A program made the translations under genes and the position numbers. A stretch of 57,152 nt of DNA from Ruminiclostridium sp. (lineage in GTDB: Bacteria > Bacillota > Clostridia > Oscillospirales > Ruminococcaceae): positions 1 through 57,152 of the forward strand of contig JAIKZF010000035.1 of NCBI GenBank assembly GCA_024682455.1, given 5' to 3'. This document shows positions 1 to 7,728 of this stretch, piece after piece; the stretch's first letter is position 1; each line of letters starts with the position of its first letter. A model generated the notes under the pieces. That model was given only the letters and a program-made list of their open reading frames with translations, had not been told where the DNA came from and searched no databases.

Positions 1-352
1 CTCCCCCAGACCCCCTCTCTCCTCCACCCTCTCTCTCTTTCGGGAAAGGCGAACCGCTTCGCCTTGCAGCGGGGGTAGGTATACCCCTTGACAAGTAACA
101 GTAAGCAAAAATATCAAAAAAAATCTGCGCCTATACAAGCAATAGGCGCAGATATTTGTTTTACTGTAAATAGCAGGGACTTGTAATAGGCGTACTACCT
201 ACCCCCATAGCAAGGCGAAGCGGTTTGTTTTAGGGTCCAGCCCTTTTTTAAAAGGGCTGGCCGCCGGAGGCACTTTAAAAATTTTCTTCTCTTTTCTTCT
301 CTTCTCTCTTCTTTTCTCGAGCGAAGCGGCTACTCGAGCGCAAGCGGCCACT
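1..352. repeat. Intergenic palindromic repeat, copy A (terminator-bearing)
   Basis: Non-coding stretch at the left edge. A core at about 56-221 has inverted ends: GCTTCGCCTTGC followed by GGGGGTAGGTA on the left, and TACCTACCCCC followed by GCAAGGCGAAGC on the right. Between them is an intrinsic terminator hairpin. Outside the core lie a CCAGCCC/GGGCTGG hairpin (237-260), the phrase GCCGCCGGAGGCA, a pyrimidine tract and two CTCGAGCG-AAGCGGC units directly next to the stop codon of the adjacent minus-strand gene. Three related copies occur in this window. No protein-coding capacity is apparent. It behaves like a short non-autonomous repeat attached to gene 3' ends, but its mobility is inference. 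Confidence 0.8.
123..153 (-). terminator. Intrinsic terminator inside repeat copy A
   Basis: A perfect 12-bp stem, ATCTGCGCCTAT / ATAGGCGCAGAT, with a short loop. Read on the minus strand it is followed by a run of eight T. It therefore fits as the terminator of the BMP-family lipoprotein gene that ends at 356. Confidence 0.75.
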
Positions 353-355
353 CAA

Positions 356-1780
356 TTACTCCGCCGCGGCTGTGGCTTCGATAACAACATCGTCCTCGGC
401 GGGCTCGGTGGTTTCGGCGGACTCGGAAGTTTCGGAAGTTTCCTCGGCGGTGGAGCCCTTGATAACAAAATCGGAGCTTGTGGGGTTTTCGTTTATCTCG
501 GTGAACGAGGTCGTCCTGCGGACGGTGTTGATGAGCCAGTTTATCTCAAAAATATTCGACGCTTCAAGAGACTGTCCCTTCTCGACCATGACAATACCGT
601 TGGCGTTCTTGATCTCGCCGGTGAAAATCTTTGCGCTGCCGGACTTGATATAATCATAATACTTCGAGCAAATGGTGCCGGTGCCGGTCTTTGCGGCGGG
701 GCTGAACTCGACCAGTCTTATCATGCCCGCGCCTATATCGCCCATGAACTTTGTGGGATTGAAGTTGTCGTTCATGACCGAGCGCACCTTATCAACGACG
801 TGTGTGGAAAAATTGAAATGGAAGCCTGTCAGGTAATCGTCCGGAGCGAGCTCGGGGATATTCGCGGCGTTCGCGATGAGCTTGACGCCTTTGCCCGCGG
901 CGTATCTTACGGCATAATCCGACTCCATGTAGGACATTATTACGTCGCAGCCCTGTGCTATGAGGTCGTCGACCGAGGCTCTTATCTCCTCCTCGCTGTT
1001 CGACCACGCCCAGTCGACGCGGACATCTGTCTGAGCCCCGAGTATCTCCGCAGCGCCGAGGCAGAACGCGTCCAGAACGCCGTACACGTTGTACTGACCG
1101 GGATCGGAGATTATGCCTATCTTGTTGGTCACGGTATTGTGCGCGGCAGCCATGCCCGTTACAGCAGCGGTCTGGTACAGCTCGCCCCCGAAAACGGTTA
1201 CGCACGCCGAGGTCTTTTCGCCGCCGAAGCTTATATAGGTCGTGCCGTTGAGGACGCGCGCCTCACGGTCAACGGAATTGGCGAATTTCTGGCTTGTGGA
1301 CACGATGATGTTGCAGCCCGCGTCACGCAGTATCTCCACAGCCTCGGGGAAGTCCGCGACAAGCACGTTCTCGATGTAGCAGGTGTCGAGACCGAGGGAC
1401 TTCTTTATCTGGGCGCGCGCCGCCTCGAACATGAGGTTGGTGGTGCTGCCCTCGACGGGGCCGCTGTACACGAACCCGACCTTATAGACTATCTTTTCCG
1501 GCTCGGGCAGCTCCTCGTATTCGTACTGGGGGTTGCCGCTCTCGTCGGTGACTATCGCGCCGAAGTCGTCGGTCACGAGTATGGTCTCCAGCGGCACCTC
1601 GGTAAAGGCGGGATTGCCCTCCGCGTCGGTCACGAGGTCGCCGTATTCGTCGGTCATTGTGACGGTCTTCATCGGCGGGGGCTCCTCGGGCTCGGTATTG
1701 CAGCCCGTGAGCGTGAATATCATCGCACCTGCCGCGAACGCCGCGGCGAGCATTTTCAGTTTCGTTCTTATTGCAGTCAT
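356..1780 (-). CDS. BMP-family (PnrA-like) substrate-binding lipoprotein
   Basis: 474 residues from an ATG preceded by AAGGGAG. An upstream in-frame extension to 1888 exists but lacks a ribosome-binding site and runs through the promoter. The N-terminus is a lipoprotein signal with lipobox LTGC (Cys27). Residues about 41-92 hold two copies of a roughly 24-residue repeat (TD-x2-G-x2-VTD-x2-GNP). Residues about 98-430 match the Med/BMP periplasmic-binding fold (VGFVYSGPVEGS, TNKIGIISDPGQYNVYG, GCDVIMSYMESDYAVRYA), which in relatives binds nucleosides or autoinducer-like ligands for an ABC importer. A Thr/Glu-rich tail follows. No permease or ATPase gene is adjacent, so the ligand is unknown. 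It is transcribed divergently from the PrsA-like gene. Confidence 0.85.
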   Translation of the reverse strand: MTAIRTKLKMLAAAFAAGAMIFTLTGCNTEPEEPPPMKTVTMTDEYGDLVTDAEGNPAFTEVPLETILVTDDFGAIVTDESGNPQYEYEELPEPEKIVYKVGFVYSGPVEGSTTNLMFEAARAQIKKSLGLDTCYIENVLVADFPEAVEILRDAGCNIIVSTSQKFANSVDREARVLNGTTYISFGGEKTSACVTVFGGELYQTAAVTGMAAAHNTVTNKIGIISDPGQYNVYGVLDAFCLGAAEILGAQTDVRVDWAWSNSEEEIRASVDDLIAQGCDVIMSYMESDYAVRYAAGKGVKLIANAANIPELAPDDYLTGFHFNFSTHVVDKVRSVMNDNFNPTKFMGDIGAGMIRLVEFSPAAKTGTGTICSKYYDYIKSGSAKIFTGEIKNANGIVMVEKGQSLEASNIFEINWLINTVRRTTSFTEINENPTSSDFVIKGSTAEETSETSESAETTEPAEDDVVIEATAAAE

Positions 1781-1828
1781 TCTTATTCTCCCTTCGGATA
1801 AAACTGCATAGTCTGCCATATTATATTC

Positions 1829-1834
1829 ATTATA
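1829..1834 (-). promoter_or_regulatory. Extended -10 promoter of the BMP lipoprotein gene
   Basis: On the minus strand TGCTATAAT forms an extended -10 (TG-n-TATAAT) about 50 bases upstream of the ATG. The upstream -35 position is AT-rich and poor, as is common with extended -10 promoters. Confidence 0.6.
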
Positions 1835-1916
1835 GCACATTTTTTTAAAAAAATCATTACTTTTTTTAAAAAATATTACTTTTTTCAAAAATTCACGTAA
1901 ATTTAAAAAAAATATT

Positions 1917-1945
1917 TTGCTTTTTTCAGAAATATATGATATACT
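1917..1945 (+). promoter_or_regulatory. Sigma-A promoter of the PrsA-like gene
   Basis: TTGCTT, a 17-base spacer and TATACT, with TG one base before the -10. A second TATAAT lies about 15 bases downstream. A ribosome-binding site AAGGAG precedes the ATG at 1991. Confidence 0.55.
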
Positions 1946-1990
1946 ATATTTTGTTATAATTTATTAAAGAAAAACAAGGAGAATACGGTT

Positions 1991-3370
1991 ATGAGAAAAA
2001 GACTTACAGCGGGTACAGCGGTGCTCATCGCGGCGGCAATGCTTCTGACGGGCTGTAACGGCAGCGGCAGCGAGGCTCCGGAAACGACGCAGGCCGCGGC
2101 AGCCGCTCCCGACAGGGCGGCGGAGATAGCGGACAAGTTCTTCGTCGGCGGTGCCGACAGCTACCCCGCGTGGACGGACACCGACCGCTCGAAGCTCGTT
2201 GCTTCCGTTCCCGAGGGCACGGAAAGCAAGGACTTCTTCGACATCACGTTCGGCGAGTTTTTCAGCGAATATATGTACTATCTCGTTTCGTACAAGATAA
2301 CCGACGATATGTCCGAGGAAAACAAGGCTACCTGCGAGAGCTACCGCGACAACATCATCAGCTATCTCACCTTCGAGAGAATGTACCTGTACATCGCCGA
2401 GCACGAATACGGCTTCACCGAGGCTTCGCTGACCGAGGAGCAGCTCGGTCAGATAAAGTCGGACTCCGACGAGGTAAAGAAGAACTGGGCGTCGAACTTT
2501 TACGCGTCCGCGGAGGAAGCTCTCGGCGAGGGCGCGTCCGAGGAGGAGAAGGAAGCCCTCTGCAACGAGGTGCTGAACGTTATCCTCGGCAGGTGCGGGC
2601 TTGACGGCAATATTTTCTATAAGTGGGAGCTCAGCCGCTTCATACAGGAGCTCGTCATCACCGAAATGACCAAGACCGCTGGCGAAGTCACGGACGCGGA
2701 CGTTCAGGCAATGTACGACGAGTTCGTCAGCGAGGCGAAGGATAAGGCGGAGAACGACCCTGCCGCCTACGAGAGCTTACAGGCGTACTCCATGGTATAT
2801 ATCCCCGAGGGCACCCGCACGGCTAAGCAGATAATGATAAGCTACGCCGACGAGGATCTCACAAAGATCGCACAGGCGCTCAACGACGGCGATATCGAGA
2901 CCGTGGCTTCGGCTTCTCTCGAAGCGTACAACGACGAGATCAGGGCGAAGGTCAGCGAGATATCCGAGAAGCTTGCGGCAGGCACCTCCTTCGACGAGCT
3001 GCAAAAGGAATACGACCAGTCCGGCAGCAGCGAGATGATCGTGCCGAAGAACTCCCCCTCGTTCTTCGACGCGTACAAGAACGCGCTCTACGCGCTGGAG
3101 ACAAAGGGCAGCGTGAGCGAGCCCGTGATCTACTCTAACGGCGTTTACTTCATACAGTACTCCGACGACGCGGCAGTCGCGGAAGCCGATGTAGAAACGA
3201 TAAAATCGAGCATGAAGAGCTATCTCCAGGACAACAAGAGCCAGACCGTGCAGAACGAGGCGTATACCCAGTGGGCGAAGCGCTTCCCCTACACGATAGA
3301 TTATGAGACGATAAAGGTAGACGCATCGAGCTCCGTGCTCAACGAGACTTTAAAGACCGCGCAGGAATAA
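1991..3370 (+). CDS. PrsA/SurA-like peptidyl-prolyl isomerase lipoprotein
   Basis: 459 residues with a lipoprotein signal peptide and lipobox LTGC (Cys22), so it should be anchored outside the membrane. The long helical, Glu/Lys-rich middle resembles the SurA/PrsA chaperone arm. Residues about 270-425 resemble a parvulin domain: they start with ARTAKQIMISYA-type sequence, continue with LAAGTSFDELQKEYDQSGS and end with GSVSEPVIYSNGVYFIQY, the usual beta-strand close of parvulins. Such proteins fold exported proteins after Sec translocation. The gene ends one base before the GTG codon that opens the pepF reading frame, so the two are almost certainly one operon. Catalytic activity of the parvulin domain cannot be judged by eye. 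Confidence 0.8.
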   Translation: MRKRLTAGTAVLIAAAMLLTGCNGSGSEAPETTQAAAAAPDRAAEIADKFFVGGADSYPAWTDTDRSKLVASVPEGTESKDFFDITFGEFFSEYMYYLVSYKITDDMSEENKATCESYRDNIISYLTFERMYLYIAEHEYGFTEASLTEEQLGQIKSDSDEVKKNWASNFYASAEEALGEGASEEEKEALCNEVLNVILGRCGLDGNIFYKWELSRFIQELVITEMTKTAGEVTDADVQAMYDEFVSEAKDKAENDPAAYESLQAYSMVYIPEGTRTAKQIMISYADEDLTKIAQALNDGDIETVASASLEAYNDEIRAKVSEISEKLAAGTSFDELQKEYDQSGSSEMIVPKNSPSFFDAYKNALYALETKGSVSEPVIYSNGVYFIQYSDDAAVAEADVETIKSSMKSYLQDNKSQTVQNEAYTQWAKRFPYTIDYETIKVDASSSVLNETLKTAQE

Positions 3371-3383
3371 GGTGGTGTCAGAA

Positions 3384-5183
3384 ATGGAAGAAAAGAACTT
3401 ACCGAAACGAAGCGAGATACCGGAGAAATTCAAGTGGCACATCGAGGATCTTTTCCCGTCCGACGAGGCGTTCGAAAAGGCTCTCGCCGACGCGGGGCAG
3501 TTCCCGGAGCAGATAGAGGCGTACGCGGGAAAGCTGTCCTCCTCGGCAAAGAAGCTGCTTGCTTATCTTAAAGCCGACGACGATATGACCGTCATACTCG
3601 AAGATCTCGCCAACTACGCGAACCGCAAAAGCGACGAGGACACGTCGGTTAGCCTGTATTCGGGCTGCTGCGACCGCGTGAACGCGCTATTCGTCCGGAT
3701 ATGCAGCGCGGCGGCGTTCGCGGTGCCGGAGATACTCTCAATATCCGACGACGATATGGAGCGGTTTTACAGGGAGGAGCCCGGGCTGGAGCACTACCGC
3801 CTCGCGATAGACCGCATCAGGAAGAAGCGCGAGCATATCCTCTCCCCCGAGGAGGAGCGCATAGCCGCCATGGCGGGCGAAATGTCCGCGACGCCGTCCT
3901 CGGTGTTCAACTTCCTCGATAACGCTGATATCAAATTTCCTGACGCCGTCGACAAGGACGGGAACAAGCACATAGTCACCCACGGCAGCTATATCCCGCT
4001 CATGCAGGGCGAGGACAGAGTGCTGCGCAAGTCCGCGTTCGAGGGGCTTTACGGCACCTACAAGGGCTTTGAGAACACTTATTCGTCGATACTCGCGGGG
4101 CATCTGAAAACGCTCGCGTTCAATGCGGACGTGCATAAGTATGAGAATACGCTGGAGGCTGCCCTCGACAGCACCGAGGTGCCGACGGAGGTGTATTACA
4201 AGCTTATCGACGCTGTACACGCGAATATGGACAAGATGTACCGCTATGTGGAGCTGCGCAAAAAGCTGCTGGGCGTTGACGAACTGCACTATTATGATCT
4301 GTACGCTCCCATGGTCAGCGAGGTCGAGGACAAGATAACCTACGACAAGGCGAAGGAGACGGTGCTCGAAGCCGTGAAGCCTCTCGGCGAGGAGTATGTG
4401 TCGATCATGCGCGGAGGCTTTGAGAACGGCTGGGTCGACGTATACGAGAACGAGAACAAGTGCAGCGGCGCTTATTCCGCGGGGACAAGCGTTCACCCGT
4501 TCGTACTGCTGAATCACACGGACGATCTCCAGTCGGAGTTCACCATTGCGCACGAAATGGGTCATGCTCTTCATTCATATTATTCGAACAAGTATCAGCC
4601 CGTCACCTACGCGGATTACAAGATATTTGTGGCTGAGGTTGCCTCGACGTTCAACGAGTCGCTGCTCATGCAGCATCTTCTTAAGACCACCACGGACAGG
4701 AAGCGCCGGGCGTTCCTGATAAATTATTTTCTGGAGCAGTTCCGCACCACGCTCTACCGTCAGACGATGTTTGCGGAATTCGAGCTGAAAATAAACGAGA
4801 TGCAGGCTCGCGACGAGGCTGTGACGAGCGACGCGCTCTGTAAGCTGTACGGCGGGCTGAACGACCTGTACTTCGGTGAAGGTATAGTCCACGACCCCGA
4901 GATCGACCACGAGTGGCAGCGCATACCGCATTTTTATTATAATTATTATGTGTATCAGTATGCCACGGGCTTCTCGGCGGCGATAACGCTGTCGCAGCGC
5001 GTCCTGAACGGCGGCAGCCGGGAGGTCGAGGACTATCTCGGCTTCCTCAAAGGCGGCTGCTCAAAGACCCCCATTGACCTGCTCAAAGGCGCCGGCGTCG
5101 ACATGACCGATACCAAGGTCGTCAGCGACGCCCTCGCCCTCTTCGGTAAGCTGCTCGATGAAATGGAAGAGTTAACAGAGTAA
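3384..5183 (+). CDS. pepF: Oligoendopeptidase F (M3 family zinc metallopeptidase)
   Basis: 599 residues from the ATG at 3384, which has AAGGTGG at good spacing. The frame is also open to a GTG at 3372. The M3 zinc site IAHEMGHALHSYYS (HExxH starting at about residue 390) and the downstream glutamate in VAEVASTFNE are intact. The length and N-terminal phrase FKWHIEDLFPSDEAFE are typical of PepF, a cytoplasmic enzyme that cuts peptides of about 7-17 residues. Downstream of the PrsA-like lipoprotein gene it may turn over signal-peptide or misfolded-protein fragments, but that link is inference. The sequence right after the stop is a long purine tract. Confidence 0.95.
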   Translation: MEEKNLPKRSEIPEKFKWHIEDLFPSDEAFEKALADAGQFPEQIEAYAGKLSSSAKKLLAYLKADDDMTVILEDLANYANRKSDEDTSVSLYSGCCDRVNALFVRICSAAAFAVPEILSISDDDMERFYREEPGLEHYRLAIDRIRKKREHILSPEEERIAAMAGEMSATPSSVFNFLDNADIKFPDAVDKDGNKHIVTHGSYIPLMQGEDRVLRKSAFEGLYGTYKGFENTYSSILAGHLKTLAFNADVHKYENTLEAALDSTEVPTEVYYKLIDAVHANMDKMYRYVELRKKLLGVDELHYYDLYAPMVSEVEDKITYDKAKETVLEAVKPLGEEYVSIMRGGFENGWVDVYENENKCSGAYSAGTSVHPFVLLNHTDDLQSEFTIAHEMGHALHSYYSNKYQPVTYADYKIFVAEVASTFNESLLMQHLLKTTTDRKRRAFLINYFLEQFRTTLYRQTMFAEFELKINEMQARDEAVTSDALCKLYGGLNDLYFGEGIVHDPEIDHEWQRIPHFYYNYYVYQYATGFSAAITLSQRVLNGGSREVEDYLGFLKGGCSKTPIDLLKGAGVDMTDTKVVSDALALFGKLLDEMEELTE

Positions 5184-5330
5184 CAAGAGAGGAAGAGAGA
5201 AGAGAAGAGAAGAGAAGAGAAGAGAAGAGAAGAAGAAAGAAAGAAAGCCCCTTTCTGGGGGAGGAAGAGAGAGGGCAGGACGGGAGCCCCTTTCCAAGGA
5301 AACGGGCTCCCCCCCCCCCCTCTCCCGCCC
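5184..5330. repeat. Polypurine (AGAAG)n tract, short hairpin and C-run
   Basis: Starts directly after the pepF stop. About 60 bases of AGAAG/GAGAA repeats are followed by purine-rich sequence, a GGGAGCCC/GGGCTCCC hairpin (5282-5311) and a run of 12 C. Open frames here are serine-, glycine- or arginine-rich low-complexity artefacts. Confidence 0.75.
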
Positions 5331-5672
5331 GCCCCCAGACCCCCGCTCTCCCGCGCCCCGCCCTCCCGCGGGAAAGGCCACGCGCTTCGCCTTGCAGCGG
5401 GGGTAGGTATACCCCTTGACAAGAAAAAGAAAAGAATAAACCAAAAAAAATCTGCGCATATACAAGCAATAGACGCAGATACTTTTTTACTTACATCGAG
5501 AAAAAACTATTGGTTCTGATTCGCGTATCGAATCTCCGTGGTACGGTATTTAGTTTAGGGTCCACCCCTTTTTAAAGGGGTGGCCGCCGGAGGCAACTCT
5601 AAAAAATCTTCTTCTCTCTTCTCTCTTCTTCTCTCTCTCGTTCTCGAGCGTTAGCGGCCTCTCAAGCGTGAG
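5290..5672. repeat. Intergenic palindromic repeat, copy B
   Basis: Lies between the convergent pepF and GNAT genes. It repeats copy A's left module (CTTCGCCTTGCAGCGGGGG, then TAGGTATACCCC and TTGACAAG), the terminator hairpin, the AGGGTCCA..GGTGG hairpin module and the phrase GCCGCCGGAGGCA, then a pyrimidine tract and CTCGAGCGTTAGCGGC units beside the GNAT 3' end. The right-hand core module (CTACC..GCAAGGCGAAGC) is replaced by unrelated sequence near 5490-5550. The hairpin at 5562-5583 is CCACCCC/GGGGTGG, against CCAGCCC/GGGCTGG in the other copies: a paired change that keeps the stem. Confidence 0.75.
5450..5480. terminator. Bidirectional terminator inside repeat copy B
   Basis: Stem ATCTGCGCATAT / ATAGACGCAGAT with one mismatch. 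It is preceded by A8 and followed by ACTTTTTT, so it has a U-run in both directions, suiting the convergent pepF and acetyltransferase genes. Confidence 0.6.
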
Positions 5673-5678
5673 CGGGGT

Positions 5679-6170
5679 TTACAAGGTTTTGTAGTACAGG
5701 ATGATATTGTCGTAGGAACCGTCAGGACGCAAAAAACCGGCGGGTATTTCGCCGAGACGTACAAACCCGAGGCTTTCGTAAAGCCCCTGAGCAGCCGTGT
5801 TCGATGCGGTGACCGCGTTGAACTGCATAATGCGGAACCCGCGCTCCCTGCCCTTTTCGAGAGAGTGCTCAACCAGCATCCTGCCGATCCCGTAGCCGCG
5901 GGCAGTCTCGTCAACGGCAAAGCTCGCATTACATATGTGACTGCACCTGCCGACGTTGTTCGGGTGAAGAATGTAAAGCCCGACTATATCGCCGTTCCTG
6001 ACGTCCTCCGCCACGCCCGTAAATGTCTGCGAATTGAAGAAATGAGCCGCCGTATGACCGTTCAGCTTGGTGCTCTGCGGAAAGGCGTTCCCGTCGTCAA
6101 CGACCTTGTTCCAGATCCCGATCATGTCGCGGAGATCCTTGGGTTCAAATTCTCTGATAACAATATCCAT
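5679..6170 (-). CDS. GNAT-family N-acetyltransferase
   Basis: 163 residues, the normal size for a single GNAT domain. The acetyl-CoA pyrophosphate-binding loop appears as ARGYGIGRML (Q/RxxGxG/A type, about residues 91-100), followed by the beta-bulge and the closing ASNTAAQGLYESLGFVRLGE block typical of motif B. It should transfer an acetyl group to an amine, but the substrate cannot be read from the sequence. The ribosome-binding site is weak. It lies downstream of the terminator of the 6246-7622 gene on the same strand, and no clear promoter was found in the 75-base gap. Confidence 0.85.
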   Translation of the reverse strand: MDIVIREFEPKDLRDMIGIWNKVVDDGNAFPQSTKLNGHTAAHFFNSQTFTGVAEDVRNGDIVGLYILHPNNVGRCSHICNASFAVDETARGYGIGRMLVEHSLEKGRERGFRIMQFNAVTASNTAAQGLYESLGFVRLGEIPAGFLRPDGSYDNIILYYKTL

Positions 6171-6205
6171 AGTATTACCGCTTTTTCGTATGATTCTTAG
6201 ACAAA

Positions 6206-6226
6206 AAGCCCCGTTTTCCGGGGCTT
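6206..6226 (-). terminator. Intrinsic terminator of the first SPDTG-protein gene
   Basis: On the minus strand AAGCCCCG, loop GAAAA, CGGGGCTT and then TTTGTCT. It follows the stop codon at 6246 by about 20 bases. Confidence 0.75.
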
Positions 6227-6245
6227 TCTGCTGTTATGGGATAAA

Positions 6246-7622
6246 TTACTTTCTCTTCTTTGCGATCACGAAAGCACCGGCAGCCGCAAGTGCAAGACCT
6301 GCAGCAGCAGCTACATCGGCAACACCTGTGTCAGGCGAGCCCTTGCTGCTCTCGGCAGCCGCGTCAACAGCGCCTGCAGCAGGAGTTTCAACTACGGGAG
6401 CTGCTTCCTCTTCCTCTGCAACGGCAGGAGCTTCCTCAACCTCAACAGGTGTGGTAGCCCATATAACGTCACCGTTCTCGTCGAGTACCTCGATCTGAAG
6501 GATCGTTACATTGCCGCCCCATGTCTGGAGCCAGAGGTGAGCGTATGTATCGTCAGCGGAGAATATAGGCTCTGTGTCCATCCACTCGATAACGCCTGTC
6601 TCAAAGTCGGGAGTGATCTCCTTCTCGCCTTCAGCCTTGCCCCACTCGTGAGATTCCCAGCCGGTGGACTCGGAGTTTGCGCCCATGCCGCCGCCGATCC
6701 ATACGGAGTCGTCAGCAACTTCAGCAGCATCGAATGCAACGGTATATCTTACGCCGTAAACATCAAGTATCTCGTCTGTCATTCCGGTAAAGAGCGAAGC
6801 CTCGCCTGTGTCAGCGCCGGAAAGGATACGGAAGTATCCGTTATCATTTACCTCGTCGGGTGTGTAATCGGTAGCAACGTCAGCCGCGTCGGGAAGAGTG
6901 TCGGTATCGTCATCATCATCGTCGTCATCGGCCTCTGTGGTGGTCTCCTCAGCCGCTGCAGTATCGGTCACTTCCTCGGTGTCGGGAGTCTCTTCCTCTG
7001 CGGGGGCCTCGGTCTCTTCCTCAGCTGTGGTCTCTTCTTCTTCCTCAACGCCGACAGCACCTGCTACGCCGCCCTTTACGTATGTCATATCGTATACGGT
7101 AACGGTAGCTGTGATATCGCCGTAGCTGTCGAGCTCGGACTTCGGGATCTCTACCTTGTAGATATCGAATGTGCCGTCGATACCGGGGTTGTACTGATCC
7201 TTGACGATCTCCTTGGAGATATCGATCGTGCCCTCGCTGATAGTTCCGTTGGCACCTGTGATCTTGTAATCAGCCTTAGCCGCGAAGCTGTCGCCGATCT
7301 CGAACTCTGCATTATTGCTTCCGTCCTTGTCGGTATAGAACTGGAGACCGAACTGAACGGTACCGTCGCCCTTGGGGTTGAGGTCGGCAGCCTTTGCTGT
7401 GCAGGTAAGGGTAGCCTCTGTGTCACCGTTTTCAAACTTTACGGTGCCGCCCGAGGTCCATCCCCAGTTTGTTGTACCCATTGCCCAGATCTGTGCGCCG
7501 AAATCGGAATATTCTACAACTCCGTTAATGTCATACGCGCTCGAAACGATCGCAATAGAGGTAGCTGCAACGGCAGCTGCCAGTGCGGCAGAACTGATCC
7601 TGCCAAATTTTCTGAATTTCAT
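6246..7622 (-). CDS. Secreted SPDTG-tail protein 1 (two beta-sandwich-like domains)
   Basis: 458 residues. An N-terminal Sec signal (SSAALAAAVAATSIAIVSSA) is followed by a Trp/Gly-rich region of about 30-195. Next comes a Glu/Asp/Thr linker with eight consecutive aspartates, and a second domain at about 260-395 (SVWIGGGMGANSESTGWESH, YAHLWLQTWGGNVTILQIEV). The last 34 residues are SSKGSPDTG, a hydrophobic stretch and KKRK: the layout of a cell-wall sorting or tail-anchor signal, with SPDTG (429-433) in the sortase-motif position. The domains look like carbohydrate-binding beta-sandwiches, but that is only an impression. It is paralogous to the two genes upstream. It probably shares a transcript with the 7729-8994 gene, since only a hairpin and no promoter lies between them. 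Confidence 0.75.
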   Translation of the reverse strand: MKFRKFGRISSAALAAAVAATSIAIVSSAYDINGVVEYSDFGAQIWAMGTTNWGWTSGGTVKFENGDTEATLTCTAKAADLNPKGDGTVQFGLQFYTDKDGSNNAEFEIGDSFAAKADYKITGANGTISEGTIDISKEIVKDQYNPGIDGTFDIYKVEIPKSELDSYGDITATVTVYDMTYVKGGVAGAVGVEEEEETTAEEETEAPAEEETPDTEEVTDTAAAEETTTEADDDDDDDDTDTLPDAADVATDYTPDEVNDNGYFRILSGADTGEASLFTGMTDEILDVYGVRYTVAFDAAEVADDSVWIGGGMGANSESTGWESHEWGKAEGEKEITPDFETGVIEWMDTEPIFSADDTYAHLWLQTWGGNVTILQIEVLDENGDVIWATTPVEVEEAPAVAEEEEAAPVVETPAAGAVDAAAESSKGSPDTGVADVAAAAGLALAAAGAFVIAKKRK

Positions 7623-7677
7623 CTGATTTATCCTCCTGAATGTTTTCTGCGGCTATGACCGCGTTTTTCTGTTTAAT

Positions 7678-7707
7678 ATGACCGGAACCCATTATGATCC
7701 CGGTCAT
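7678..7707 (-). other. Intercistronic hairpin between two SPDTG-protein genes
   Basis: Stem ATGACCGG / CCGGTCAT just after the stop of the upstream gene. No T-run follows on the minus strand, so it looks more like an RNA-processing or stability hairpin, or a leaky attenuator, than a full terminator. Confidence 0.5.
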
Positions 7708-7728
7708 TTAAGCTACTGTCTTAAAGAA

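Noticed and set aside
356-1888. A longer start for the BMP lipoprotein
   Set aside because: The extension crosses the promoter, is Lys/Phe-rich from AT-rich intergenic DNA and would remove the signal peptide from the N-terminus.
5033-5469. Several Ser/Gly/Arg-rich open frames after pepF
   Set aside because: They run through the polypurine tract and repeat copy B; their composition follows from simple repeats.
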